Source: Ascaphus truei (taxonomy: Eukaryota > Chordata > Amphibia > Anura > Ascaphidae). Taken from it: a stretch of 64,000 nucleotides of DNA. The position numbers were made by a program, and so were the translations under genes. The notes below the pieces were generated by a model that was not told where the DNA came from, searched no databases, and worked only from the letters and a program-made list of their open reading frames with translations. The stretch is from assembly GCA_036426205.1 (NCBI GenBank), contig CM071569.1, positions 1,392,354-1,456,353 of the forward strand, written 5' to 3'. Below, one piece after another: positions 1-10,933 of this stretch. Each line of letters starts with the position of its first letter. Within the stretch, counting starts at the first letter, position 1.

Positions 1-1226
1 ACCTCCTGTTACACTCTCCGCCTTACCCTCTCTTGTTAGACTATCCGGCCTTCTTATCCTCCTGTTATTATCCTTCGACTTTACCTCCTGTTACGACTCT
101 CTCCGCCTAATTACCTCCTGTCTATAATCTCTTGCCCACCCTTCCTGTTATACTTCTGCCTTACCTTCCTGTTATTACCTCTCGCCTACATCCTGGTACA
201 CTCTCCGCCTTACCTCATGAATGTATACTCTCAGCTTACTCCTGTACACTCTCTTGCCTTACTCACTGTTATACTCTCTGCCTACCTCGTAATACTCTCG
301 CCTTTACCTCATGTTATTACTCACCGCCTTACTCTCTCTTTATACTCTCGCTCTTACTAATGGTTACACTCTCTGTGCCTTACCTCCTGTTATACACTCT
401 ATGCCTTACCTCCTGTTATACTCTCCTCATTACCTTCCTGTTTATACTCGTCCGCCTTGATTACCTCGTTATACTCTCGCCTGGTACTTCTGTGTTAGAC
501 ATATCTGGCCTTACTTCCTGTCTATATTATACAGCTCCCCCCCCCCCCTTTTGTATACCCACATACACAGGACACTCACTTCCGCCTTACCTCCTCTTTA
601 TACTCTATTCCGGTCTTACCTGCCTGTTTAATCTCTCCTGCGCTTTACCTCTGTTATAGCTCTCCGGCTGTCACTCCTGTTACACTCTACTGTGCCCCAT
701 ACTCATGTTATTAAAGCTTCGCGCCTTACTGTCGGTTGTTAGTTACTCTACGATCTTACCTCCTGTTATTACTTCTCTCTGACCTTACCTCTTGTTTATA
801 ATCTCCGCGTCTTACCTACTGTTATTACTCTCCAGCCGTTATCTCTGTTATACTTCATCCGCCTTACCTGCTATGTTGCTACGCTGGCCGCCTTACTTCT
901 CTGTTTTACACTATGTGCCTTACCTCCTAGTGTTAGCACTTGTGCCTTACCTCCTAGTTAGCAATCTTATGCTCTTACGCTCCTGTTATACCTCTGTGCC
1001 TTACCTCCTGTTATACTCTCCGCATTATCGCCTTGGATAATCTTCCGCCGTAACCTCCTGTTATACTCTCCCGTCCTTACCTTCCTGTTATACTCTCTGC
1101 CTACCTCCGGTTTGTTCACTCTGCTGGCCTTTACCTAGCTGTTATGACATCGCTCTTACCTCCGTGTAATACTCTCCGCTCTACCTCAGTTGTATGACTC
1201 GTTGCTTACTACTGTTTAACACTTCT

Positions 1227-1432
1227 ATACGCCGAAAGCCAGCGTAGAAGATAGGAAGTGTGCGAGAATATAGTTTGCTATTGGAGCATGTTAACGGATG
1301 AGTGCTTTCTTTGGGGGTGGCTGGAGCCCGAAGTGCTGACTGAGCGGTTGACGTGTGTAGTGTCACTTATGGGAATGGTTGTACCTATGTATGGTGGTGG
1401 TTATGCGGTTTGGACGCGGTCAAGACATACCT
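1227..1432. other. non-repeat interruption inside the 24-bp array
   Basis: About 200 bp without the 24-bp unit. It is G/T-richer than the surrounding array and shows no recognisable element or end structure. The array resumes at about 1425 with acctccttgtta. It could be a small insertion or a misassembled segment. Confidence 0.45.
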
Positions 1433-2711
1433 CCTTGTTACTCTCGTGCATATTACTTCCTGGTATAAACTCGTCCGAGCACTCTTACCTGCCTGTTACA
1501 CTATCCGACGTGTACCCCTTTCCCTCGTGTATACTCTCGACTTACCTCCGATTATACTCTTGCGCTTACTCTTCTGTTGATACTTCTGCCTTATCCTCCT
1601 GTGGTATACTCTCTGCCTTACCTCCGGAATAGTGTCTCCGCATTACCTCCTGTTGATTACACTCTAGTGCACTTACCTCCTGTATACTCATCCGCGTAAG
1701 CTTACCCTACTGTTATACTGCTTGCCTTACCTCCTGTATTACTCTTCCGCGTCTCATACTTGACTACTGTTATACTCTCCGCGACGTCAACCCTCAATGT
1801 ATTGTTAATAACTCTCGTGCGCTTTAACCCAGGTTGTACTCTCTGACCGTAACTTCCTGTTTATTAATCTATGAGACATCCTCCTGTTATCTCTCGGCCT
1901 TACCTTCCTGTTATACTCTCGGTGCTTACCTCAGTTATACTGTGTCCGCGCATTACTTCATGTTATACTCTCGATATTTACCTACGGTGTGAACTCAGCT
2001 GTAACTTACATCCTTTATACTCTGCGCATTACCTCACTGTTTATATCTATCCGAACTTCCCTACTGTCTATACTATCCGCCTATTCCTACTATACGCTCA
2101 TGTTATAGTCCTACGCATCCTACCTAGCCTGTATTACTCTGCCGTCCATTACCTCCGGTTGATAACTCTCAGCCTTACCCTTCCGTATATACCGCACTTT
2201 ACCTCCGTTTATACATCTCCGCTTACATCTGTTATACTATCCGCCTTACATCCTGTTCTATACTATCCGCTCTTACCTCCTGTATACTATCTGTGACTTA
2301 GCCTATCTGTTAGCCTCTCGCCTCTTACATCCTGTTAGTACCTCTCCTGCCTTACCTGATACCTGTATACTCTATGCCTTCATCCTGTTATACGCTCTCC
2401 TTGCCTTACCTCATGTTATACTCTCCGCATTTACCTCTGTTTATTCTCTCTGCCGTACCTACAGTGTTATCACTCTCCGCTCTTACATCCTGAATACTTC
2501 AGATCTACATCATGTTATACTCTCTTTGCATACCTCCGGATACTGTCTCATTGCATTACCTCCAGTTATAACTCTCCGCTTATCTCTGTTATTCTCTCCG
2601 CCTTTACCTCCGTTATACTCTGCCTTACCTCTGGTAGAACTCGTCTGCTACCTCCGGTTGATAATCTGTGCCTTTACCTCCTGTTATAATCTCCGCCTTT
2701 ACCTCAGTATA

Positions 2712-2935
2712 CTCTCCGCCTTTAAGAGATGGGAGGGACGCGCGACATGACAGTCAGGGGGAACGCGAGGGCCAGTACCGCCGGTGAGACGCTCCGACCT
2801 TACCTCCGGGTAGAGTCTCTGCCGGAAACGCCGGGGACCCAGCGCTCCGCGGCGCGGAACGCCTGGGAGAAGCGCCCGACGGTCGTACGACGGGGAGACA
2901 GTATGCACTTACGATCTGTTACAAAGTACAGCTTA
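2712..2935. other. GC-rich interruption inside the 24-bp array
   Basis: About 220 bp of GC-rich sequence (gggagggacgcgcgacatga and onward) with a short return to the repeat near 2795-2815 (gaccttacctccgggtagag). No terminal repeats or known element seen. Its base composition is unlike the flanking array, and it may be foreign sequence or consensus error. Confidence 0.4.
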
Positions 2936-4700
2936 GCCTACCGTTACCACTCTCCGCCTGTACCTCCTGTTATATCTTCTCCAGGGCTTACCTCCTGTGT
3001 ATACACTCTCTGCTATTACCTCATGTTATACTCTCTGCCTTACCTCCTGGGTTGATATCTCAGGCCTCTTACCCCTGTATATATCCTCGCCTTACCTCGA
3101 TGTTAACTCTCCGCCTTCCCATCAGTTACACTCATGTGCCTTTACCTCTGTGTTATTACACTCTCTGCCTTATCATCGCTGTTATACTCTCCTCCTTACA
3201 TCATTGGTATATGCTCCGCCTTACCTTTGTTATACTCTCCATGCCCTCCCTCCTGTAGATACCCTACTGCCTTATTCCTGGGATACTCATCGCAATTACC
3301 TCCGGTTATATTCTCCGAACTTACCTCCCGGGTATACTCTCCCCTTGCTTACTTCCTGTTTATACTATCAGCCCTTGACCCTCCTTGTTATTCTCTCTGC
3401 CTTACCTCCGTGTTATACTATCCGGCTACCTCCTGTGAAACTCTCTGTGCCATTACCTCCTGTTATACTATCCGCCGTTACCTCCGTTATACGTCTGCGG
3501 GCCTGCTTACCTCCTGGTATACTCTCTCTGCCTTACCTCTTGTATACGCAGACTTACCTCTGTTATACTCTCCGCTGTAATCACCTGTTTATACTCTCCG
3601 CTTTAACTCCCTGTTTATACTCTCCGCCGTCTTACCTCCTGTTACACTCTCGCCTAGACCTTCCTGTACACTCTGTGCATTACCTCACTGTTACGTACTC
3701 TTGCATATACCTCCTGTTACACTCTGTGCATTAACCCTGTTACACTCTCTGCTGCCCATTACCTATGTTATACTCTCTGTGCCTTACATCCTGTTATACT
3801 CTCCGCCTTTTAAATCGGTTATACTCTCGCTCTTACCTATATGTTTACTCTCTGCACTTACCTCCTGTTTTCACTCTCTGCCTTACCTCCTGTTATACGA
3901 CTCCGCCTTATACAATATTGCTTACTGTCTCCGCGCTCGTACTCCTGGTATATAACGGTCTTTGCCATTACCTCATCTTTACACTACTCCGGCCTGACCG
4001 TTTCCCTGTTAGTACTCTCTGCCGTTTGCTGTTACCTTCATGGTTATACTCTCTGCGCTTACCTCCTGTTACACTCTCCGCCTACCATCTGTTATACTCT
4101 CTGCCTTACCTCCCTTTTGTTATATCTCTGCTTACATCCTGTTATATTCTCTTGCCTTACCTCCCGTGTGATATACTCCCGCCTTAAGCATCTGTTTATA
4201 CTCTGTGCGCTTACCTCATGTATACTCTCCGCCTACCTCTGTTTACTCTCTGCTCCATGTACTCTATGTTTAGACTCTCGCCTTACCTACTGTTATACTT
4301 CTCCGCGTTACTACTGTTTATAATCTCTGCTTACTACCTCCTGTTATATCTCTCTGCCTTACCTCCTCGTTATACTCTGATGCTCATTTACCCCTGTTTA
4401 CCTCCGCCGTACTCCTGATTAGCCTCTATGTGCCTACTTGCACTCTGTTACTCTGCCTTACCTCCTGTTATACTCTCTCCGCCTTACCTCCTGTTATTCT
4501 CTCTGCCTTACCTCCTGTTATTCTCTCTGCCTTACCTCCTGTTATACTCTCCGCCTTACCTCCTGTTATAATCTCCGCCTTACCTCCTGTTATACTCTCT
4601 ACCTTACCTCCTGTTATACTCTCTGCCTTACCTCCTGTTATACTCTCTGTCTTACCTCCTGTTATACTCTCTGCCTTACCTCCTGTTACACTCTAGATGT

Positions 4701-5183
4701 CAGCAAAGTGTCAGGAATACTGTATGAGACAGAAAGGAAAACGTCCAAAGATTTCTCCCATAAAACTTGAACTTGTAATTGAGGCTTTAAATAGAACTTT
4801 AATGTCCCACTCTGGGACCGTCCGTATTTTTTTCACCCTCATTTGATATGCGCACGATGTTGAAATTTGTCATTGGTGTAAGGTTTTTGTCCTGGCTCTG
4901 TAATATTTCCTTGGGCATGGCGGGATATCATACTTTTCTTTATTATTTATTAAACTGTGAATTTTCTCTCCAAACCTTTGGAGTCCTGATGATCAGGAGC
5001 ATACAGTAACTGGAGGTTACATGTGCCCTGATCAGCACTTTCACACTTTAATGAATAACTCCTTAAATATCATGTACAGTACATGGAAGTCCTGCTGGAT
5101 CTCTCACCCTGAATATGTCCATCAAGACTATCAGGCTTCATAGTGTACGCTGAGCTGCAATAATAAGATGTAAACTCAATATA
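4701..5183. other. unassigned AT-rich sequence
   Basis: No coding region, tandem repeat or recognisable transposon end was seen here. It begins exactly where the 24-bp array stops. Confidence 0.5.
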
Positions 5184-5936
5184 GGGGCTTATGCAGAAAG
5201 GTCAGATAAGTCAGTTATCGGCAGCTTTTTGGCCAAAAATCTTACTGCTATTCTGTAAGCTCCGATATTTTTGGCGATACTAGAAATTTTTGTCCAAAAT
5301 TTCCTCCGAAAAAAAAAATTAAAAAAAAGAAATCGCTAAACGCGCGACGATAAGCCACTTATTGGCAGTTTCCCAAACTTGCTCAATTCTAGTAGCCCCG
5401 ATCAGCTTATCGAGGCTGATCGCTGCTCTAGAATTTAGATTTCTTCTCCGAATCGCCCCGCCAGAAAAAGTTGGCAAGAAGGTGATGAGAAGCTGCCGGG
5501 AAACGGCGAGACGGCAGTTAGAAAAAAAAGTGCATTTTCCTGCCTAGGATTGATGCCGGGAGACTCCGGAGCTAATACCCATTAATAGCACCACCGGAGA
5601 CCCTGGCATGAACCCCATGCAATAAAAATGCATTTACAGGCAACTTCATTACCTTAGCGGCTAACCGATAAGGCAATGAAGGGGTTAACCACCAGTGCCA
5701 TGCTTATTGTGGGTAGCAGGAGTGGGTGAAGGTGGTATTTGGCCCTTGGTGGGTGTTTATGCCTTTCGGTGGGGTTGCGGGTGGACTTAACCCCATCATT
5801 ACCTTAGCGATTAATACCGCTAAGGTAATGAAGATGTTAACCCCTCCTGCTACCAGCCTAAACACCCATCCTTAGTGATAATACCCCCTTCACCCACGCC
5901 CACTACCCACAATAAACACAAATACACACGCAGCCC
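5184..5936. other. probable DNA-transposon remnant with hairpins
   Basis: The segment holds repeated short words (gataagtcagttatcgg, gataagccacttattgg, gatcagcttatcgaggctgatc) and two hairpins built on the same stem. At 5803-5835 the arms cattaccttagcg and cgctaaggtaatg pair perfectly around a 7-9 base loop. A decayed version lies at about 5649-5680. A third copy of the stem lies near 6927-6968. I cannot place it in a superfamily. Confidence 0.4.
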
Positions 5937-6162
5937 TCCTACTGTCTCTGTACGTTCTCCCTACCTACCAATTAGACTGTAAGCTCCCCGGGGCAGGGAC
6001 TCCTCTTCCTTAACGTTACTTTTTTGTCTAAAGCACTTATTCCCATGATCTGTTATTTATATTATCTGTTATTTATTTGATTACCATGTGTATTACTACT
6101 GTAAAGCGCTATGTACATTAATGGCGCTATATAAATAAAGACATACAATACAATACAATACA
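5937..6162 (+). mobile_element. L2-clade LINE 3' end
   Basis: It contains the conserved stretch tgtaagctccccggggcagg, then ctgtaaagcgctatgtacat and the terminal gcgctatataaataaa followed by a short acaat tandem tail. The same sequence on the opposite strand forms the 3' part of the larger L2 at 50575-51840, which supports the assignment. Only the non-coding end and little or no coding sequence remain. Confidence 0.8.
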
Positions 6163-6289
6163 CAGCCCCACTACCCACTTCCTAGGCACCCAATACACAT
6201 TTCAATATCTAATAAACACCAATACACAAACCTGTGCCCCCACATTAAACCATTATTTATTTTTTTACACACAGAATTAATACCACAGG

Positions 6290-6612
6290 CCGGTGGGGGT
6301 CCCTGTGTTGTCCCCACAGTGTACCCCGGGGTGTTGTCATGGGTCTGTGGGCCCTCGGGTGGTCCCCGTTAGGATCCATGGGCCTCCAGGGGGTCCCCAC
6401 GGGTGTCCGTGTGCCCCAATGGGGTGTCTGGGGGCCCTTAGGTCATTCCGACGGGTGTCTGGAGGCCCTCGGGTGGTCCCCGGGGGCCCCACAGGGGTCC
6501 CCGGCTCCACCCCACTGGTGTCCGTGGGTTTTCAGGTGGTCCATGTGGGCGTCCGGGGGTCCTCGGGTGGTGTCCGTGGGACCTCGGGTGGTCTCCGTGG
6601 GTCCCCGCATGC
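6290..6612. repeat. degenerate GC-rich minisatellite
   Basis: Variations of a phrase such as gggtggtccccgtgggtcc recur every 20-30 bp without a fixed period. Translations give Gly/Val/Pro-rich frames on the + strand that simply mirror the repeat. Confidence 0.6.
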
Positions 6613-7560
6613 CAGCGGTACCATTCCTGTATTTAAAAAAACAAAAAACATGGTTTACATTTCAATAAATACACCTCCCTCCTCCCCCCCCTCCCCCCCC
6701 AAACCCATACAGTACAGTAATGGGCAAAATAACTATTATCCAGATATGGATAATAGATTATTTGCCCATTATTAAACACAATATTAGCTAGCCAGCATAA
6801 ATAAATAAAAAACGTTCTACTTACCCCTTCCATTATGAAGGGCATCCTCGTCAGCATACTGCAGGGCCATGTCCTCCGATGCCAGCAACAATACATAAAA
6901 AATACAATCTAATGGCCCCTAACCTCTTAATCACCTTAGCGCTTAATAACCGCTATAGTAATTAAGGGGTTAACCCAATCTCCCCCACCACCCACCCGGG
7001 AGGCCTAACCAACCACCCCGGACCCACTATACCCACCCTGTACCCATTGAGTGGCATAGTAGTACATCATACCCATATAATACAGGCATGATAAGCAACT
7101 ATAGCAGTCAATGGTTACCCTAATACAAAAGCATGAATGCCCAAAATACACAATAATAAAACAGATAGAACAAGCACCTAAACATCCAGAAACAATATTA
7201 AAAGCACTAGCCAACCAAGCAATTAACTAAATAAAACCACTAGACAATCAACTAAATAAATTAAACCACTAACAAATCAATTAAATAAATCACACCACTA
7301 GCCCCAAAATAAATGTAATAGCTAAAAGCACTAACCAACACAACAATTAATTAATACAACCACTAGACAACACCAATTTAAACCATTAACCATTAAAATG
7401 CATCATTAAATGCAAAACAATCTGGATTTTTTTTTTCAAGACATCACAATTCAAAACAATTTAATCTAAACAATAAAAATAAATAGAAAATATACTGTAA
7501 CAGTCAGAAGAATAAATGCATTTGCCAAAAAAATGCATTGGCTATTAATGTATTCATCTG
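6613..7560. other. AT-rich non-coding sequence with short degenerate repeats
   Basis: Between 7190 and 7400 the words aaccactag, acaatcaa and ttaaataaat recur at irregular 30-45 bp steps. At 6927-6968 an imperfect hairpin repeats the ccttagcg / cgctat stem seen at 5803. No gene was found. Confidence 0.5.
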
Positions 7561-7919
7561 TACCCTAAACACTGTTCTCACTGTGAGCCCTGTAAATAGG
7601 TTTGAAAAGGAGGAAACCTACTCTAGATAGGAGTTCTCTGCATAGTAACTCCGAAGTATGTTTGGATCGAGCCACCCGGAAGGTCTTTAGTGTAATTTTG
7701 ATCACATAGTATAGAAGAATTATGGAGTACATAGTAGCAGGTTACTCATTCCGCAGCCTGAAGTGTATTCCTGATGAGGCCCATTCGATATGGGGCATTA
7801 TTGACTATGCAAGAGACTGGCACTTTATCCCTTTCTATGGGTAACAAGTATAAGTACCTCCCCAGCGTAGAAGTGAGAGCTACCATGGGGAAGAAGAAGT
7901 CCAGAGTAATATGTTTTGC

Positions 7920-8799
7920 TCCCCCGTTATTGCATTCATTGCCTAATACAGTATATCGTTAAGTAAGTCTCCTCCTCCTCCTTAGACTCCTCCCCCTGAT
8001 GAAGCGTGTGATACACGCGAAACACGTGTCGGCTGTATAGGACGTCGCAGGAGTGACGTCACGGAGGGACCTGCAGACGGCTTCACCATACTCTCCACAC
8101 ACAGACACGGCTTGTATACGGGCGGGTATCGTAATCTGGACGAGAGTTTACCCCCCTGTTGGGTGTTTGGCCACTGCAGAGATTCAGTTGGATGTTGCAC
8201 CTCCGTGTACTGTTTCAAGCTATGTGTATAATGTGGTTACAAGTGTGCTGGTTTCCCGGTCACTGCAACTAGCTGTGGACACGGACACATCAGGAAGGGT
8301 GCACTACACTTGCTCCTTAACGGACACATATTCCCCCCACAGGGTTTTTTGAAGCTGTACACTAGTGCCTTTATCTGGTTATACATCTTGAGGCTAACAG
8401 GTTCATATTATTACCCCTCCGTGTTTGCCCCGGTTTGTACATAACAACACTTCCACATATTATACACTTCCTAGATGGTGTATAGCTTATACAGTTATTG
8501 CTACGGTTACTATATATGATACTAAAATCATTTTATATCTGCAGCCTTTGGAGGACCATGGTTAATATTAAATAAACGTGCACAAATACATGTACTGACT
8601 ATGGGTTCCTCTAACTCCCTCAAGAGGACTATTCATTTTTAAATTTTGAGTGTCTAAATATTTGGATGTATTAAAGCTTTATTATTTTCATTTTAAACCC
8701 TCTCTTTCTGACCCAATATACCAAGTAGCAGAATAATTTAAGTCATTATGCCACTTACTTAACGATACACTGTATTAGGCAATGAGTGCAATAACGGGG
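7920..8799. repeat. inverted repeat arms around an 0.8-kb loop
   Basis: The sequence at 7920-7967, from cccccgttattgcattcatt to cgttaagtaagt, recurs as its reverse complement at 8752-8799 with only a few differences. The arms stop matching abruptly outside both ends. The enclosed segment carries a hammerhead-like core at its left edge and AT-rich sequence with an aataaa at about 8570. It may be a foldback element, or a Penelope-like fragment inserted in a palindrome. Confidence 0.75.
7996..8031 (+). ncRNA. hammerhead-ribozyme-like core
   Basis: The order of parts fits the hammerhead consensus. CTGATGA lies at 7996-8002, a 6-bp stem II (gcgtgt / acacgc) closes around gat at 8004-8018, GAAA lies at 8019-8022, and a self-complementary stem III (acacgtgt) is followed by C at 8030. 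In the family, cleavage would follow that C. Stem I is weak: only cc before the core and gg after it can pair. Such minimal, palindromic stem III hammerheads are known from Penelope-like retroelements and amphibian repeats. Activity is not shown; this could be a decayed copy. Confidence 0.55.
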
Positions 8800-9665
8800 G
8801 TGCTTTTCTGACCCTATCTCTTGGGGTCATTTGGTTAATGTGTTATTGCTATTACCCTTTGCACCTGCTTGTTTTAGGACCTTCACCAAGGAGAGCAGCC
8901 TGATTCATCAATTTTTGTTAATATGTTTTGCCGCAAGTTTCTTTCAAGTGAAACGTATGTTAATACCTGTGGAGATTTATAGACGGATGTCAAATAAAGC
9001 ACCTTTTATGTTTAACAGAAGTTCCCAACATCCATCCTTTTCCCCACTTGCTTAATCACGCCCAGCCTGCACCATGAACTGGTATGAGAGACTGAGCATT
9101 GCCACGGTATATAACTGATGTGAACGCGTTTCGCGCCCGATAAGGAGGGTTACACATAGTTGTACCTAGAGGTTTTGGTTGCAGCTTGAACACTTCTCCC
9201 AGTCCTTTAACTCTAACATCGCTCTCCCATAAGCGCATAGAAGCACATTTGTACTTCAGTGTCAGGATTGAGAATAATTTGATATAAGGAGGAAATAATA
9301 TAGTTGTCCAAATAGTGAGAACTTGAAGCGAAATTAAAAATATGTGGGCGGAGGGAGGGATGGGGACAGAAACGCTGACACGAAGTGACTCGATTGTTAG
9401 ACGTCTAATGATTTCTGCGCTAGGTAAATGTTTACTTTCTGTAATCGGTTTACATTTTCTTTTTCATCTTGTTTCCTGTCATCAGATCTTTAATTCTAGA
9501 GAAACCAAAAGCCACCCACTTTGAGAACGCAGAATCGAATGTACATGGAGCAAAGTAAGGGTTAATAATATTGGCATCATGCCCGATTTTTTTGTGTGGT
9601 GAGGTTATATTTAAATTTAAGCATATCTCAGATGTGTAGAGGATATTTAATTATTGAATGCATAA

Positions 9666-9667
<2 letters not shown>
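8800..9667. other. unassigned sequence with a GAAACGCGT-type motif
   Basis: No gene found. At 9123-9136 aacgcgtttcgcgc reads on the minus strand as gcgcgaaacgcgtt, the second half of a hammerhead-like core, but a convincing CTGANGA partner is missing. Confidence 0.4.

Positions 9668-9734
<67 letters not shown>
9668..9734. repeat. (GT)n microsatellite
   Basis: Near-perfect dinucleotide run of about 33 units ending in tgtatgtgcgg. Confidence 0.97.
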
Positions 9735-9740
<6 letters not shown>

Positions 9741-9806
9741 GTCTATGTACAGTGTATTTAAAGAGACAGAGAAGTACATTGTGATCAGCTGGATCACCTT
9801 CATTAT

Positions 9807-10928
9807 TGTGAGGACGCGGGGGTCACGGCGGTCGCAGTGTGACCTCCCCTCACCTCTTTCGGCTCCCGCTATTGTGGGGCTCCATCCTCGCCGCTCCCGC
9901 CTGACCTCCGTGGTGGGGGGGCTCCCCCGTCCTCTCCATCGCCCTGCCGCTGCTCCGCGTGCGGCTGGTGCTCGGGCGCCTGCCATTGCCCCTGCGCGCG
10001 CATCCCCTCCCGTTACGGAGCGCGTGCCGACACAAGTTAATTTATTCACTGCTCTTGCAGTGACGCCATGCCCCCCGCCCACGCGCTGGTTACCAGTTAA
10101 CCCTAAACCTTACCACCTGGGGACCAATCCTGGACAGCTCCTCGGGCTCCTCCAGGCCTGCGTCCGCTTCCCATTGGTCAGCCACAGTATTTAGTACCTG
10201 TCCTACCTTTCTCACATCGCTCGACATAGTCTCTCTTGTGGATGTCAATTCTGGATCTCCCTATTGTCTTTGTTGCTCAGGTTACGGCTCGGCGGACTTC
10301 TCTCTTTGGCTATCGACCCCGGATCTCCCTGACGATGCAGCTTCTTTCACCCCTGGACCCCTGCTCGGACCCCTACCTTCCGGACCTCACCTATCCCTGG
10401 CCTTGGTTAACGGCAACTACTACAGTACCGACACACTTTATTCGAGTGTGGTCGGTACCGCAAGCCGGGAAATCTCCCGGCTTGCTAGTGGCCGCCGCGC
10501 GGTCACGCGTCTTCGGGAGCGTGCGCCCCCTGCACGCGCGTCCAGGGGCTCCCCGAGGGAGCCCTGGTGTCCCGCGATCGCGGGGCGGCGGCAGGGGGTT
10601 CCGGGGGACCCGGCGGACCCGGCAGCGGTAGGGAGAGCGCCCCGATCGGAGGGCGCTCTTCCGCTGCTTCGGCGCGCGCCCGTCACTCTCGGGCGCGCGC
10701 CAGGCTACTGCTGCGGCAGAGAACGGGCAAATGCTCGAATAAACTCTGCCGCAGCAGTACTACTCTGCTTCCGGTACCGGCAAGTATTGCTACAGCTATT
10801 CCCACCTGGCCAGGCAGCCCCAAACACCACACTCCGGACACGCTCCTTCTGCTGCGGGTACATGCACATATACGTCCCCACCTCACTATAAGGGACGGGT
10901 CTGGTCTGCGGGCAGCACCAGAGTAACA
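9807..10928 (+). mobile_element. solo LTR (Ty3/Gypsy-like) carrying a nested MITE
   Basis: It starts TGTGAGGACG and ends GAGTAACA, and is bounded by identical 5-bp duplications attat at 9802-9806 and 10929-10933. It is GC-rich, has CCAAT-like cccattggtcagc at about 10170 with agtatttagtacc just downstream, and a C/T-rich downstream half like the LTR at 24992. A MITE (10421-10760) sits inside, leaving about 780 bp of LTR. No internal retroelement coding sequence adjoins it, so it is a recombined solo LTR. Superfamily is inferred from the 5-bp duplication and TG...CA ends. Confidence 0.78.
10421..10760. mobile_element. GC-rich MITE inserted in the LTR
   Basis: Left end tacagtaccgacacacttta and right end (reversed) tactgctgcggcagagttta share the inner word tttattcgag. 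TA at both margins suggests a TA target. It is related to the MITE at 11892-12276, whose ends begin tacagcaccgac. The middle is over 70 percent G+C by eye and has no coding capacity. Confidence 0.55.
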
Positions 10929-10933
10929 ATTAT

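Larger units (their letters stand above)
1..4700. repeat. 24-bp minisatellite, mostly degenerate
   Basis: Tandem array of a 24-bp unit that begins ttacctcctg, continues ttat and ends actctctgcc or actctccgcc. From about 4440 to 4697 the units are almost perfect. From 1 to about 4430 nearly every unit has single-base insertions or deletions. The unit is eight codons long, so long open frames rich in Leu, Ser, Tyr and Pro appear; they are by-products of the repeat and not genes. The array runs off the left edge of the window. Confidence 0.93.

Noticed and set aside
132..4770. Long Leu/Ser/Tyr-rich reading frames
   Set aside because: They are translations of a 24-bp repeat whose length is a multiple of three.
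9650..10200. Reading frames of 140-180 codons on both strands
   Set aside because: They run through the (GT)n tract and into GC-rich LTR sequence without domains.
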